DNA of 64,000 bases, taken from NCBI RefSeq assembly GCF_003762905.1, contig NZ_RJKS01000003.1, positions 248,001-312,000 on the forward strand, written 5' to 3'. The translations under genes and the position numbers were made by a program. Each line of letters begins with the position of its first letter. Positions within the stretch are counted from its first letter, which is position 1. Below are positions 40,759-50,356 of this stretch, one piece after another. The notes below the pieces were generated by a model that worked only from the letters and a program-made list of their open reading frames with translations, ran no database searches and had not been told where the DNA came from. Source of the stretch: Curtobacterium sp. ZW137. Its GTDB lineage: Bacteria; Actinomycetota; Actinomycetes; Actinomycetales; Microbacteriaceae.

Positions 40759-42126
40759 CTACTGCGGCATGTCGACGAACCGCGAGAACATCCCGTGGAA
40801 CGCGACAGTGATGGTGTCCGTCGGCCCGTTGCGGTGCTTCGCCACGATGAGGTCCGCCTCACCCTGACGCGGGTTGTCCTTCTCGTACGCCGACTCGCGG
40901 TGCAGCAGGATCACCATGTCGGCGTCCTGCTCGATGGACCCCGACTCACGGAGGTCGGAGATCATCGGCTTCTTGTCCGCACGCTGCTCGGGACCACGGT
41001 TCAGCTGCGACAGGGCGATGACGGGGACCTGGAGCTCCTTCGCCATGAGCTTCAGCGCACGCGAGAACTCGGAGACCTCTTGCTGGCGGCTCTCCACCTT
41101 CTTGCCGGAGGTCATCAGCTGCAGGTAGTCGATGACCACGAGCTTGAGGTTGTGCTGCTGCTTGAGTCGACGGCACTTCGCGCGGATCTCGACGAGCGTC
41201 ATGTTGGGGGAGTCGTCGATGAAGAACGGGGCGTCGTTGATCCGCCCGCGGGTCTGCGCGATCGTCGTCCAGTCGCGGGAGTCCACGGTGCCCTTGCGCA
41301 TGTTCTGCAGCGGGACGCTGGTCTCGGCGGAGAGCAGACGCATCGCGATCTCGGCGCGCCCCATCTCGAGCGAGAAGAAGGCGGCGGTCTGGTTGTGCTT
41401 GACGGCTGCGGCGCGGCAGAGGTCGAGCGCCAGCGTGGACTTGCCGAGTGCGGGGCGGGCGGCGACGATGATGAGCTGCCCGGGGTGGAAGCCGTTGGTC
41501 AGGCCATCGAGCTGTGCGAACCCGGTCGGCACGCCGGTCATCTGCCCGTCGCGGCCCTTCGCGGCTTCGATCTCGTCGATCGCGGCGGAGATGGCTTCGG
41601 TCAGGGGGACGTAGTCCTCGGTCTGGACACCGCCGGCGACGTTGTAGACCTCGGCCTGGGCGCTGTTGACGAGGTCCGTGACCTCACCCTCCGACGCGTA
41701 GCCCATCTGCACGATGCGGGTCCCGGCGTCGACGAGCCGCCGGAGGACGGCCTTCTCGGCGACGATCGCGGCGTAGTACCCGGCGTTCGCGGCCGTGGGG
41801 ACCATGCTCGTGACGCTGTGCAGGTACTCGGCGCCACCGGCACGGGACAGCAGGCCGGTCTTCGTCAGCTCGTCGGTGACGGCGATGACGTCGGTCGGCT
41901 CACCGTGGGAGTACAGCGAGAGGATCGCGTCGAAGATGACCTCGTGCTTGGGGATGTAGAAGTCCACGCCACGGGCGGTCTCGATGACGTCGGCGACGGC
42001 GTCCTTCGAGAGGAGCATCCCGCCGATCGTCGACTGCTCTGCCAAGAGGTCGTGCGGCGGGGTGCGCTCCATGCCACCGCGCTCCGCGTAGTCCTGCGGC
42101 GCCGGGTCCAGATGCGCGATCGACAC
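40759..42126 (-). CDS. dnaB: replicative DNA helicase DnaB
   Basis: The hexameric 5'-3' helicase of the replication fork, 455 residues. The N-terminal helical domain (about 10-120) starts with PPHDLLAEQSTIGGMLLS. The RecA-like core has Walker A in AARPALGKSTLALD near residue 215, Walker B in LVVIDYLQLM, and the conserved His in IVAKHRNGPT. No intein interrupts it. GTG 42126 has AGGAG 5 bases upstream, preferred to the ATG ten codons earlier. A dense cluster of DnaA-box-like sequences lies just upstream. Confidence 0.96.
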   Translation of the reverse strand: MSIAHLDPAPQDYAERGGMERTPPHDLLAEQSTIGGMLLSKDAVADVIETARGVDFYIPKHEVIFDAILSLYSHGEPTDVIAVTDELTKTGLLSRAGGAEYLHSVTSMVPTAANAGYYAAIVAEKAVLRRLVDAGTRIVQMGYASEGEVTDLVNSAQAEVYNVAGGVQTEDYVPLTEAISAAIDEIEAAKGRDGQMTGVPTGFAQLDGLTNGFHPGQLIIVAARPALGKSTLALDLCRAAAVKHNQTAAFFSLEMGRAEIAMRLLSAETSVPLQNMRKGTVDSRDWTTIAQTRGRINDAPFFIDDSPNMTLVEIRAKCRRLKQQHNLKLVVIDYLQLMTSGKKVESRQQEVSEFSRALKLMAKELQVPVIALSQLNRGPEQRADKKPMISDLRESGSIEQDADMVILLHRESAYEKDNPRQGEADLIVAKHRNGPTDTITVAFHGMFSRFVDMPQ

Positions 42127-42233
42127 ACTTGCTCCTCTTGTTGGTCGTGCGGACACGAGCTCTCGCCCACACGGCTGTTCTACCCCGAGCGACCGACATC
42201 CCCGAGTCGCTGGGCCAAGCTACGGGGGGCAAG

Positions 42234-42396
42234 TTATCCCCAGCAAACGGGCCTGTGGATAACTCTGTGGACGAATCGCGGAACACGCCGGAAGTTCGTG
42301 TGGACAACTGTGGACAGGTGTGTGGAGAACCTTGCCACCGAACACACTTTCGACCACTTGATCTGGGCTTTTCGTTTCCACACTGTGTGTGGACAA
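42234..42396. promoter_or_regulatory. DnaA-box cluster upstream of dnaB
   Basis: Exact or near matches to TTATCCACA/TTGTCCACA occur at 42234-42242 (TTATCCCCA), 42254-42262 (TGTGGATAA), 42266-42274 (TGTGGACGA), 42299-42307 (TGTGGACAA), 42309-42317 (TGTGGACAG), 42321-42329 (TGTGGAGAA) and 42388-42396 (TGTGGACAA). The density equals or exceeds that in oriC. Confidence 0.75.
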
Positions 42397-42719
42397 CTGG
42401 GCTTCAAGGTGCAGTTGAAGGTTCCCGACTTGACGTTTCCACTGTGTAAAACGACTTGACAAACGTACCCGCCGGGGACAGGGTTCCCGGCTGGCTCCCA
42501 GCCACCCCCGACCACGTGCAGGACGTAACCGGTCAGCCCAGCGCACCCCGAGCCTCCCGGCAGAAAACGGGGGAGAAGTAACCACCCAGCGCACGCGCGC
42601 AACCACGCTCCGGAGCCCACGGGGGCGCAGTGTGGGAGCTTCCGGACAGTGAGCCGCCCGGTGTCCGTCGCACGGTGTACGGAAGCTCGCACCGTGCCAG
42701 AAGCCCCTGGGTACAGCGA

Positions 42720-42753
42720 AAGGCGGGCCACCCCCTGAGGGGAGACCCGCCTT
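42720..42753 (-). terminator. hairpin terminator of the rpsF-rplI operon
   Basis: Outer arms AAGGCGGG (42720-42727) and CCCGCCTT (42746-42753) enclose an inner CCCCTGAGGGG stem. On the minus strand it follows the rplI stop and is trailed by TTTCGC. Confidence 0.75.
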
Positions 42754-42787
42754 CCGACGGAACCGACGCTGTCGGACCGACGCAGCC

Positions 42788-43240
42788 TTACTTGGCGGCG
42801 ACGACCTTGAGCGAGATCACTGCGGTGATGTCCTCGCGCAGACGCACGGTGGCCTCGTGGTCACCGACGGTCTTGATGGTCGCGGGGACCTCGACCTTGC
42901 GCTTGTCGAGCGAGCCGACGCCCTGGGCCTCGACGGCCGAGGCGACGTCCGCCGGACGGACGGAGCCGAACAGGCGACCGTCCTTGCCGGCCTTGACGGA
43001 CAGCTGGATGGTGGCGTTCTCGAGCTTCATCTTGAGGTCCTGTGCCTCTTCGATGGTGGCGAGCTCGCGAGCGGCACGGCCGGCGCGGATCGACTCGACC
43101 TGCTTCTCGCCGCCCTTGGACCACGCGACAGCGAAGCCCTGGGGGACGAGGTAGTTGCGGGCGTAGCCGTTCTTGACGTCGACGACGTCACCGGCGGAAC
43201 CGAGGCCGGAGACCTCGTGGGTGAGGATGAGCTTCGACAT
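42788..43240 (-). CDS. rplI: 50S ribosomal protein L9
   Basis: A 150-residue ribosomal protein that bridges ribosomes and limits frameshifting. The N-terminal domain [20 protein letters not shown] and the [16 protein letters not shown] signature are standard, followed by the long connecting helix and a C-terminal rRNA-binding domain. Last gene of the rpsF-ssb-rpsR-rplI operon; AGGAGGATCACC precedes the ATG. Confidence 0.98.
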   Translation of the reverse strand: MSKLILTHEVSGLGSAGDVVDVKNGYARNYLVPQGFAVAWSKGGEKQVESIRAGRAARELATIEEAQDLKMKLENATIQLSVKAGKDGRLFGSVRPADVASAVEAQGVGSLDKRKVEVPATIKTVGDHEATVRLREDITAVISLKVVAAK

Positions 43241-43254
43241 GGTGATCCTCCTGA

Positions 43255-43512
43255 TCAGCGGCCGGAGCCGGCGTAGGGGAGGAGCGCCATTTCACGGGCG
43301 TTCTTCACGGCACGGGCGATGAGGCGCTGCTCCTGGACGGAGACGCCGGTGATGCGACGGGCGCGGATCTTTCCACGCTCCGAGATGAACTTGCGAAGGG
43401 TCGCAACGTCCTTGTAGTCGATGACACCGACCTTGATGGACTTCGCGGGAGCGGCGTTCTTGCCGCCCTTGCCGCGAGGCTTGCGGCGGTCGCCGCTGCT
43501 CTTTCCAGCCAT
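43255..43512 (-). CDS. rpsR: 30S ribosomal protein S18
   Basis: An 85-residue protein of the 30S platform that pairs with S6. The conserved core is [20 protein letters not shown] and [20 protein letters not shown]. The N-terminal 25 residues are basic and Gly/Lys rich. It has no CxxC zinc motif. It lies between ssb and rplI. Confidence 0.98.
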   Translation of the reverse strand: MAGKSSGDRRKPRGKGGKNAAPAKSIKVGVIDYKDVATLRKFISERGKIRARRITGVSVQEQRLIARAVKNAREMALLPYAGSGR

Positions 43513-43560
43513 TGTGTTTTTTCCTTAGAGAAGAAGAAGTTGTGTTCTACCGCGAACGGA

Positions 43561-44130
43561 TCAGAACGGGGTCTCGTCGTCGTAGGTGCCACCGGGGGTC
43601 GACCACACGTCGTTCGACTGTGCTCCACCACCCTGCTGCTGGCCACCCTGCGGGGACCACGGCTCGTCGGAACGGCCACCACCAGCAGCGTTGCCGCCGC
43701 CGTTGTTGCCACCGAAGTTGCCGCCGCCCGAACCGCCGCCGACCTGTCCACGACCGCCGCCGCCACCCGCTGCACGGGTGACCTGCGCGGTCGCGTACCG
43801 GAGCGACGGGCCGATCTCGTCGACCTCGAGCTCGATGCTCGTACGCTGCTGGCCCTCACGGTCCTGGTACGAGCGCTGACGGAGACGACCCTGCGCGATG
43901 ACGCGCGAGCCCTTCGTCAGCGACCCCGCGACGTGCTCGGCGAACTCGCGCCACACGCTCGCACGGAGGAACAGCGCGTCGCCGTCCTTCCACTCGTTCG
44001 CCTGACGGTCGAACGTGCGAGGGGTGGATGCGATGGTGAAGTTCGCCACAGCGAGCCCGTTCTGCGTGTAACGCAGCTCCGGGTCAGCAGTGAGGTTCCC
44101 CACCACCGTGATGACGGTTTCGCCGGCCAT
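43561..44130 (-). CDS. ssb: single-stranded DNA-binding protein
   Basis: A 189-residue SSB with an OB fold ([20 protein letters not shown] to about residue 115), a Gly/Asn/Gln-rich disordered linker and the acidic tail DDETPF that recruits repair and replication proteins. It protects single strands during replication. It follows rpsF after 3 bases in a canonical rpsF-ssb-rpsR order. Confidence 0.97.
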   Translation of the reverse strand: MAGETVITVVGNLTADPELRYTQNGLAVANFTIASTPRTFDRQANEWKDGDALFLRASVWREFAEHVAGSLTKGSRVIAQGRLRQRSYQDREGQQRTSIELEVDEIGPSLRYATAQVTRAAGGGGGRGQVGGGSGGGNFGGNNGGGNAAGGGRSDEPWSPQGGQQQGGGAQSNDVWSTPGGTYDDETPF

Positions 44131-44133
44131 CGG

Positions 44134-44526
44134 TTACTCGGCGCTCGCGGTCGCGGCGGCCGGGGCAGCAGCAGCGTTGGCTGCCTTGCGCGCGGCACGG
44201 GCCTCGTCGCGCTGCTTCTGGGCGGCGACCTGCGCGATGCCCTCTTCGGCGCGGAGGACCTTGGTGCGGAGCACGGCCTCGGAGAGACCGAGCTGGCGGT
44301 CCAGCTCCTTGGCGGCGTCGGACGACGACGTGAAGTTCACGACGGCGTAGAGGCCTTCGTTCTTCTTGGCGATCTCGTAAGCGAGACGACGACGACCCCA
44401 GACATCCACGTTGTCGACGGTGCCACCGTCGTTGCGGATCACTGCGAGGAACTTGTCCAGGCTGGGAGCGACGGTGCGCTCGTCGAGCTCGGGGTCGAGG
44501 ATCGCCATCAGTTCGTACTGGTGCAT
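44134..44526 (-). CDS. rpsF: 30S ribosomal protein S6
   Basis: A 130-residue ferredoxin-like ribosomal protein. [20 protein letters not shown] is the start of the fold, and [20 protein letters not shown] is the conserved centre. An Ala-rich C-terminal tail follows. ATG 44526 has GGAGGTGGG upstream. A promoter-like TAAGCT (minus strand, 44630-44635) and a leader hairpin precede it. Confidence 0.97.
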   Translation of the reverse strand: MHQYELMAILDPELDERTVAPSLDKFLAVIRNDGGTVDNVDVWGRRRLAYEIAKKNEGLYAVVNFTSSSDAAKELDRQLGLSEAVLRTKVLRAEEGIAQVAAQKQRDEARAARKAANAAAAPAAATASAE

Positions 44527-44593
44527 GCGGAACCCACCTCCTTTGGTCTTGGCGGCTCCGGGCGGTTCCCGGAACAGGAGGGTTGATGCATGT

Positions 44594-44620
44594 GTGCCGG
44601 CACGCAGGTGCGTTCGGCAC
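44594..44620 (-). promoter_or_regulatory. leader hairpin of rpsF mRNA
   Basis: Arms GTGCCG (44594-44599) and CGGCAC (44615-44620) with an inner GCA/TGC stem form a hairpin between the TAAGCT -10 and rpsF. rpsF leaders in many bacteria carry a structure bound by the S6:S18 complex for autoregulation; whether this hairpin is that motif is uncertain. Confidence 0.4.
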
Positions 44621-44717
44621 AACCCGGCAAGCTTAGCCCACGGCCGGGAGGCACGCCACCGGCCTGTGGAGAACCGGCGTCCGCAGGGAGGCCGGGTCCA
44701 GTGCCCCGGTCACGGCG

Positions 44718-46163
44718 TCACGCGTCGCGCGCGGCCCACCACGCCCGCAGGCGCTCCTCGGCGAGGTCCGCCCCGAGCGGCCCCTCGTCCATCCGCGCCT
44801 CGAGCAGGAAGCGGTACGCCTCACCCACCGCACGCCCCGGCGGGATGTCGAGGATCCGCATGATGTCGTCACCCGTCAGGTCCGGGCGGATCGAGTCCAG
44901 TTCCTCCTGCTTGGAGAGGACGTCGATCCGGTCCTCCAGGTCGTCGTACGCGAACGCGAGCCGGTCGGCCTTCCGCCGGTTCCGCGTCGTGACGTCGGAG
45001 CGGGTGAGCTCGTGCAGGCGCTCGAGCTGGGGACCGGCGTCCCGGACGTAGCGGCGGACGGCCGAGTCGGTCCAGGCGCCGTCGGTGTACCCGAAGAAGC
45101 GGAGGTGCAGCTCGATCAGGCGGGCGACCGCGGCGATGGTGTCGTTGTCGAAGCGCAGCGCACGAAGCCGCTTCTTCGCGAGCTTGGACCCGACCAGGTC
45201 GTGGTGGTGGAAGCTCACCGCACCGCCGGGCTCGAGCTTCCGGGTCGCCGGCTTGCCGATGTCGTGCAGGAGCGCCGCGAGCCGCAGCACCGTGTCCGGG
45301 GCCTCGCCGGCGTGCCGCTCGTGCTCGTACCCGATCGCCTGGGTCAGCACGGTGAGCGAGTGCTCGTAGACGTCCTTGTGGTGGTGGTGCTCGTCGATCT
45401 CGAGGCACATCGCGGGGAGCTCGGGCAGGAACCGCTCGGCGAGCCCGGTGTCGACGAGGAGACGGAGCCCGGGCACGGGGTCGTCCGTGTTCAGGAGCTT
45501 GACGAGCTCGTCACGGACGCGTTCGGCGGAGACGATCTCGATCGAGTCGGCGAGCTCCGTCATCGCTGCCCGGACGTCGTCGGCGACCGTGAACCCGAGC
45601 TGCGCCGTGAACCGGGCGGCCCGCAGCATGCGCAGGGGGTCGTCGCGGAAGGAGACGGTCGCGGTCTGCGGCGTGCGGAGTCGTCCGGCCAGCAGGTCCT
45701 CGACGCCCCCGTGCACGTCGACGAGTTCTCGCGCGGGCAGCCGCAGTGCCATCGCGTTGACCGTGAAGTCGCGGCGCAGCAGGTCGTCCTCGATGGTGTC
45801 GCCGAACGCCACCTCGGGCTTCCGGGTCTCGCCGTCGTAGACGTCACTGCGGTACGTGGTGATCTCGACCTGCTCGCCCTCGATCCGGGCGGCGATCGTG
45901 CCGAACTGGCGCCCGATGTCCCAGGTGGCGCTCGCGATCGGCTCGACGATGCCGAGGACCACGTCCGGACGCGCGTCGGTGGTGAAGTCGAGGTCGGTCA
46001 CCGGGCGACCGAGGAAGGCGTCGCGCACCGGACCGCCGACGAGCGCGAGTTCGTGCCCGGCATCCGCGAAGGCGCGGGCGAGGACGGCGACGGGCGCGGT
46101 GGCGGCGAGTGTGTCGAGACGTTCGACGGCCTGGGCAACGGACTGCATGACGGTCTCGATCAT
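44718..46163 (-). CDS. cca: CCA-adding tRNA nucleotidyltransferase
   Basis: Adds or repairs the 3' CCA of tRNAs; 481 residues. The nucleotidyltransferase head has LALVGGPVRDAFLGRPVTDL then DFTTDARP with the metal Asps, and RRDFTVNAMALRLP. The neck has DDPLRMLRAARFTAQLGF. An HD-like domain follows (YEHSLTVL, LAALLHDIGKPATRKLEPGG), as in the class II actinobacterial enzymes. The start is one of two nearby ATGs (46163 chosen; 46148 possible). It is divergent from the large membrane protein gene at 46271. Confidence 0.93.
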   Translation of the reverse strand: MIETVMQSVAQAVERLDTLAATAPVAVLARAFADAGHELALVGGPVRDAFLGRPVTDLDFTTDARPDVVLGIVEPIASATWDIGRQFGTIAARIEGEQVEITTYRSDVYDGETRKPEVAFGDTIEDDLLRRDFTVNAMALRLPARELVDVHGGVEDLLAGRLRTPQTATVSFRDDPLRMLRAARFTAQLGFTVADDVRAAMTELADSIEIVSAERVRDELVKLLNTDDPVPGLRLLVDTGLAERFLPELPAMCLEIDEHHHHKDVYEHSLTVLTQAIGYEHERHAGEAPDTVLRLAALLHDIGKPATRKLEPGGAVSFHHHDLVGSKLAKKRLRALRFDNDTIAAVARLIELHLRFFGYTDGAWTDSAVRRYVRDAGPQLERLHELTRSDVTTRNRRKADRLAFAYDDLEDRIDVLSKQEELDSIRPDLTGDDIMRILDIPPGRAVGEAYRFLLEARMDEGPLGADLAEERLRAWWAARDA

Positions 46164-46270
46164 CCCAGATCGACGCCGTCGGTTCTCCACGACACCGTGG
46201 TCACGCCGGTCTCTCATGGTCCGGCCTCATACACTCGTCCGAGGTCTGCTCCGATCACGGACCCTCCAGC

Positions 46271-49200
46271 ATGCACATTCTCCGCACCTCGCTCGCCGCC
46301 GCCGCGTCCGCCCTGGTCGCCCTCGGTCTCGTCGTCACGCCCGCGTCGGTCACCGCCGCGCAGGCCACGACCACCTCCTCCGCGACCACCCGTCTCGCGC
46401 ACCCCGCCGCGTCCCAGGAAGGCAAGGCGTCGATCGAGATCGTGCCGTCCGGCCGCGGGATCCTGCAGCCGGACCAGGACCTCTCCCTCACGCTGACGGT
46501 CACGAACGACACCGACGCGGACCTGCCGGCCGGCAGCGCCGAGCTCGACATCTTCCGGCAGTACGCGGGCACCCGCGACGTCCTCAGCGACTGGCTCGCC
46601 GACACCAGCACGACCGGTTACCTCGGTGCCCCGATGGACACTGTGGACGTCCCGGCCGTCCCGGCGCACCGATCGGTCACGCTCGACGACGTCACCATCG
46701 TCTCGGGCAACGTGGCACTCGGCGGGTACACCTCCTTCGGTGCCCGACGCATCGCGGCGGACTACACGGCCGGTTCCACCTCCGCCGTGGACCGCTCGGC
46801 GATCACCTGGTACCCGGACTACGAGCAGACCCCGGTCGGCGTCTCCGTCGCGATGCCGATCACGATGCCCGCGAACGCCGACGGGGTGATCGGCGCGAAG
46901 GACCTCGCCGCCGCCACCTCCGTCGACGGCACCCTGACGCAGCAGCTCGACGCCGCCCAGGACCACAACGTGGCGCTCGGCATCGACCCGCGCATCATCG
47001 CCTCCATCCGGATCCTCGGCGAGAACGCGCCGTCCTCGGCGACCGCCTGGCTCGACCGACTGCAGCGGATGCGCAACGAGACCTTCGCGCTCTCCTACGC
47101 CGACGCCGACGTCACCGGTCTCCGCCAGGCGGGCGCTTCGGGCATCCTGTCGCCGATCTCCCTCGACCAGTACGTCAAGACGGAGAACTTCCCGGGCGCG
47201 ACGACGCCGTCGCCCACCGCGACGAACACGCCGAGCGCGACGACCCCGGCAGCGACGCCGGACTCGAACCCGACGACGGACGCCCAGGGCGAGCCGGACG
47301 ACGCCGTCCAGACGCTCCCCACCACGGCCTCGCTGCTCGACTTCCCGTACTCGATGTCGTCCATCGCGTGGCCTTCGGACGGCACCGTCGCGACCGACGA
47401 CCTCGGCGCCCTGGCCACTGCCGGCACGAAGTCCACGATCGTCTCCAGCGGCAACACCTCCGCCGGTGCCGCCACGACGGTCACCGCGTCGGAGAAGATC
47501 GACGACCACCAGGTCCTCGTCTCCGACCAGGGCATGTCGACCCTGCTCCGCGACGCGGCGGCGGCGTCCACGCAGCGTGCCTGGTCCGGCGCGATGAGCG
47601 AGCTCACCGCGACCCTCGCCACGGCGTCCCGGCAGGGCGGGACGACCGGTCCGGTCCTCCTCACCCTCGGCCGTGACTGGCCGACGGACTCGGCGCGGCT
47701 CAGCCAGGCGCTCGACGCGTTGGAGAGCACCGCGTGGGTCTCCCCGTCCGATCTCTCCACCGCGGCGGCGGTCACCCCGGGGTCCCTCACGCTGAGCAGC
47801 TCCTCGGACAGCAAGGCGCGGCTCGACCAGCTCCGTCGCCTCGTGCAGTCCGAGCGCAACCTCACCGACTTCGCCTCCGCGATCGAGAACCCCGCCGACC
47901 TCACCGCACCGGCCCGCCTGACGACCCTCGCCGCGTCCTCGAACGCGTGGCGTGACGACGACGACGGCTTCGTCCATGCGGTCGATGCCCTGGTGGCCAA
48001 GTCCGCGAAGACCGTCTCGAGCGTCGGCATCCTCGACGGCAGCAGCATCACCCTGCTCGGCGACCGGTCGTCCCTGCCGATCTCGATCCGGAACCGCTCG
48101 GAGTACCCGGTCACGGTGTTCCTGACCGTGCAGCCGTCGAACTCGTTCCTCCGCATCGAGAAGAACGCCGTGAAGGTGACGGTCCAGGCCGACTCCTCCA
48201 GCCGCGTGACCTTCCCCGTGCAGTCCGTCGCGAACGGCAAGGTCGAGCTGACGATGTCGCTCACCAGCGCGACGGGCGTCCGGATCGCCGACCCCGCCAC
48301 CGTCGAGATCAACGTGCAGGCGCAGTGGGAGACCTTCATCACCGCCGCCGCGGCGATCGCCGTCATCGCGATCTTCGGTCTCGGCATCTTCCGCAACGTC
48401 CGTCGCCGCATCCGGCGCCGCCGGAACGGCGAGCCGGAGGAAGAGGACGAGGACCCGAACCGCCTCTACGTGGAGACGCCTGCTGCGCAGGAGACCCCGC
48501 CGGGAGGCCCGGATCACCTCCCCGGGTCCGCCACCGCTCTCGCCGTGGCCGGGTCCAGTACCTCGCTCGCCCCCGCCCAGGAGCCCACCATCAGCACCAC
48601 ACAGCCCGAACCCGACGTCGACGCCGAGCCGGTCGTCGAACGGAGCCTCGGGCGAGCGAGCGCGATGCTCGCCGCCGGGACCATGCTCTCCCGCGTGCTC
48701 GGGTTCGCGAAGACCTTCGTCCTGGCGTTCGCCATCGGCCAGTACCAGAGCCCGTCCGCCGACGCCTTCGCCATCTCGAACCAGCTCCCGAACAACATCT
48801 ACGCGCTCATCGCCGGCGGGCTCCTGTCGGCCGTGCTCATCCCGCAGATCGTCCGGTCGATGAAGCAGCACACCGACGGTGGGACGGCGTACGTCAACAA
48901 GATCGTGACGCTCGGCGGCTCGCTCTTCGTCGTCATCACGATCATCGCGACGTGCTTCGCGCCGTTGCTCGTGCGCATCTACAGCTCGCAGTCGACGACG
49001 GGCAAGGGGCTCTCGCCGGAGGCCTTCGACCTCGCGGTGCTCTTCGCGTTCTGGTGCCTCCCGCAGATCCTCTTCTACGCGATGTACTCGCTGCTCGGCG
49101 AGGTCCTCAACGCACGGCAGGTGTTCGGTCCCTTCACCTGGGCGCCGCTCATCAACAACGTGATCAGCATCGCCGGGCTCGTGGTCTTCATCGCCCTGTT

Positions 49201-50263
49201 CGGCGACCGCACCGTGAACTCGGCCGCAGACGACTGGACCCCGGTGAAGATCGCGGTCCTCGCCGGCAGCGCGTCGGTGGGCGTGCTCGCCCAGGCCGCC
49301 TTCCTGCCGTTCTTCTGGCGCCGCGCAGGGCTGACGTTCCGTCCCGACTTCCGGTGGCGCGGCGTCGGCCTGAAGTCGACCGGGACGGCCGCGGGGTGGC
49401 TCTTCGCGATGATCCTCGTCACCCAGCTGGCGGGCATCGTGCAGTCGCGCGTCGCGTCCCTCGGCAGTGGCAACGCCGGCAACGCGGTGCTGCAGAACGC
49501 CTGGCTCCTCTTCATGCTGCCGCACTCGATCATCACGGTGTCGATCGCGACCGCGTACTTCACCCGCATGAGCCACGATGCCGAACGCGGCGACCTGGAC
49601 GCTGTCCGGCGGAACCTCTCACTGTCCCTGCGCATCGTCGGCCTGTTCACGGTCTTCGCCTCGATCGCACTGATGGTCGTGTCCGTGCCCTTCGGCCGCA
49701 TGTTCGCCAACACGTTCGACGGTGCGCTCTCGATCGGGGCCGTGCTGCTCGCCTACATGCCCGGCCTGGTGCTGTTCAGCATGCTCTTCATCATCCAGCG
49801 CGTCTTCTGGGCGATGCACGACCACCGCACGCCGTTCCTGATGCAGCTCGTGCAGTCGGGCCTGTTCATCATCGGTGCCCTGGCCGTGACGACGCTCCCG
49901 AGCCACTCGATCGGCGTCGCGGTCGCCGCGTGCACCACCCTGGCCGGCTCGGCGCAGACGATCGTCGCGCTCGTGATCGTCAAGCGCCGACTGCACGGCA
50001 TCGACGGCCCGAACGTGACCCGGTCGCACGTGCAGTTCATCATCGCGGCGCTCATCGCCGGGGTCGTCGGGCTCCTCGTGGCGAACTTCTTCGGCGCCTT
50101 CTCGGCGGACGGCTTCGCGATGTCCGACTTCACCGGTGCCCTCATCACGGTCGTGCTGTCCGGCGTGGCGATGGTGCTCGTCTACTTCGGGGCCCTCGTC
50201 GTCGCGAAGAACGGCGAGATCCGCGGCGCCGTCGACATGCTCAAGGCGCGCCTCGGCCGCTGA
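46271..50263 (+). CDS. DUF6049-MurJ fusion: exported domain plus lipid II flippase
   Basis: One uninterrupted frame of 1330 residues. Residues 1-30 are a signal peptide; about 50-675 match DUF6049-type exported proteins (SIEIVPSGRGILQPDQDLSL, then NRSEYPVTVFLTVQPSN); about 690-715 form a transmembrane anchor followed by basic RNVRRRIRRRRNGEP. A 70-residue Pro/Glu/Thr linker leads to MurJ from about 795 (SAMLAAGTMLSRVLGFAKTF) with about 14 helices. MurJ flips lipid II for peptidoglycan synthesis. These parts are normally adjacent separate genes. An internal start inside the linker or at 48664 cannot be excluded. Promoter-like TACACT lies at 46229. Confidence 0.88.
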   Translation: MHILRTSLAAAASALVALGLVVTPASVTAAQATTTSSATTRLAHPAASQEGKASIEIVPSGRGILQPDQDLSLTLTVTNDTDADLPAGSAELDIFRQYAGTRDVLSDWLADTSTTGYLGAPMDTVDVPAVPAHRSVTLDDVTIVSGNVALGGYTSFGARRIAADYTAGSTSAVDRSAITWYPDYEQTPVGVSVAMPITMPANADGVIGAKDLAAATSVDGTLTQQLDAAQDHNVALGIDPRIIASIRILGENAPSSATAWLDRLQRMRNETFALSYADADVTGLRQAGASGILSPISLDQYVKTENFPGATTPSPTATNTPSATTPAATPDSNPTTDAQGEPDDAVQTLPTTASLLDFPYSMSSIAWPSDGTVATDDLGALATAGTKSTIVSSGNTSAGAATTVTASEKIDDHQVLVSDQGMSTLLRDAAAASTQRAWSGAMSELTATLATASRQGGTTGPVLLTLGRDWPTDSARLSQALDALESTAWVSPSDLSTAAAVTPGSLTLSSSSDSKARLDQLRRLVQSERNLTDFASAIENPADLTAPARLTTLAASSNAWRDDDDGFVHAVDALVAKSAKTVSSVGILDGSSITLLGDRSSLPISIRNRSEYPVTVFLTVQPSNSFLRIEKNAVKVTVQADSSSRVTFPVQSVANGKVELTMSLTSATGVRIADPATVEINVQAQWETFITAAAAIAVIAIFGLGIFRNVRRRIRRRRNGEPEEEDEDPNRLYVETPAAQETPPGGPDHLPGSATALAVAGSSTSLAPAQEPTISTTQPEPDVDAEPVVERSLGRASAMLAAGTMLSRVLGFAKTFVLAFAIGQYQSPSADAFAISNQLPNNIYALIAGGLLSAVLIPQIVRSMKQHTDGGTAYVNKIVTLGGSLFVVITIIATCFAPLLVRIYSSQSTTGKGLSPEAFDLAVLFAFWCLPQILFYAMYSLLGEVLNARQVFGPFTWAPLINNVISIAGLVVFIALFGDRTVNSAADDWTPVKIAVLAGSASVGVLAQAAFLPFFWRRAGLTFRPDFRWRGVGLKSTGTAAGWLFAMILVTQLAGIVQSRVASLGSGNAGNAVLQNAWLLFMLPHSIITVSIATAYFTRMSHDAERGDLDAVRRNLSLSLRIVGLFTVFASIALMVVSVPFGRMFANTFDGALSIGAVLLAYMPGLVLFSMLFIIQRVFWAMHDHRTPFLMQLVQSGLFIIGALAVTTLPSHSIGVAVAACTTLAGSAQTIVALVIVKRRLHGIDGPNVTRSHVQFIIAALIAGVVGLLVANFFGAFSADGFAMSDFTGALITVVLSGVAMVLVYFGALVVAKNGEIRGAVDMLKARLGR

Positions 50264-50356
50264 CCCGCACGTCACCGCACGTTCCCGGGTGCTGCGGAAT
50301 GGCACGCCGGTAGCATGTGTTGACCCGGTCAGAAGCAACGGAAGGGCACTGAAGGC

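Larger units (their letters stand above)
42127..42787. other. 661-bp gap between dnaB and rplI
   Basis: The dnaB-proximal half contains a cluster of DnaA-box-like 9-mers (42234-42396). The rplI-proximal half has a GCACGGTG/CACCGTGC stem-loop (42670-42697) and the rplI terminator (42720-42753). No protein-coding gene is credible. Confidence 0.75.

Noticed and set aside
46538..47676. Long Arg/Pro/His-rich alternative frames opposite the DUF6049-MurJ gene
   Set aside because: They are antisense or shifted shadows of a well-supported gene, caused by high GC and lacking stops.
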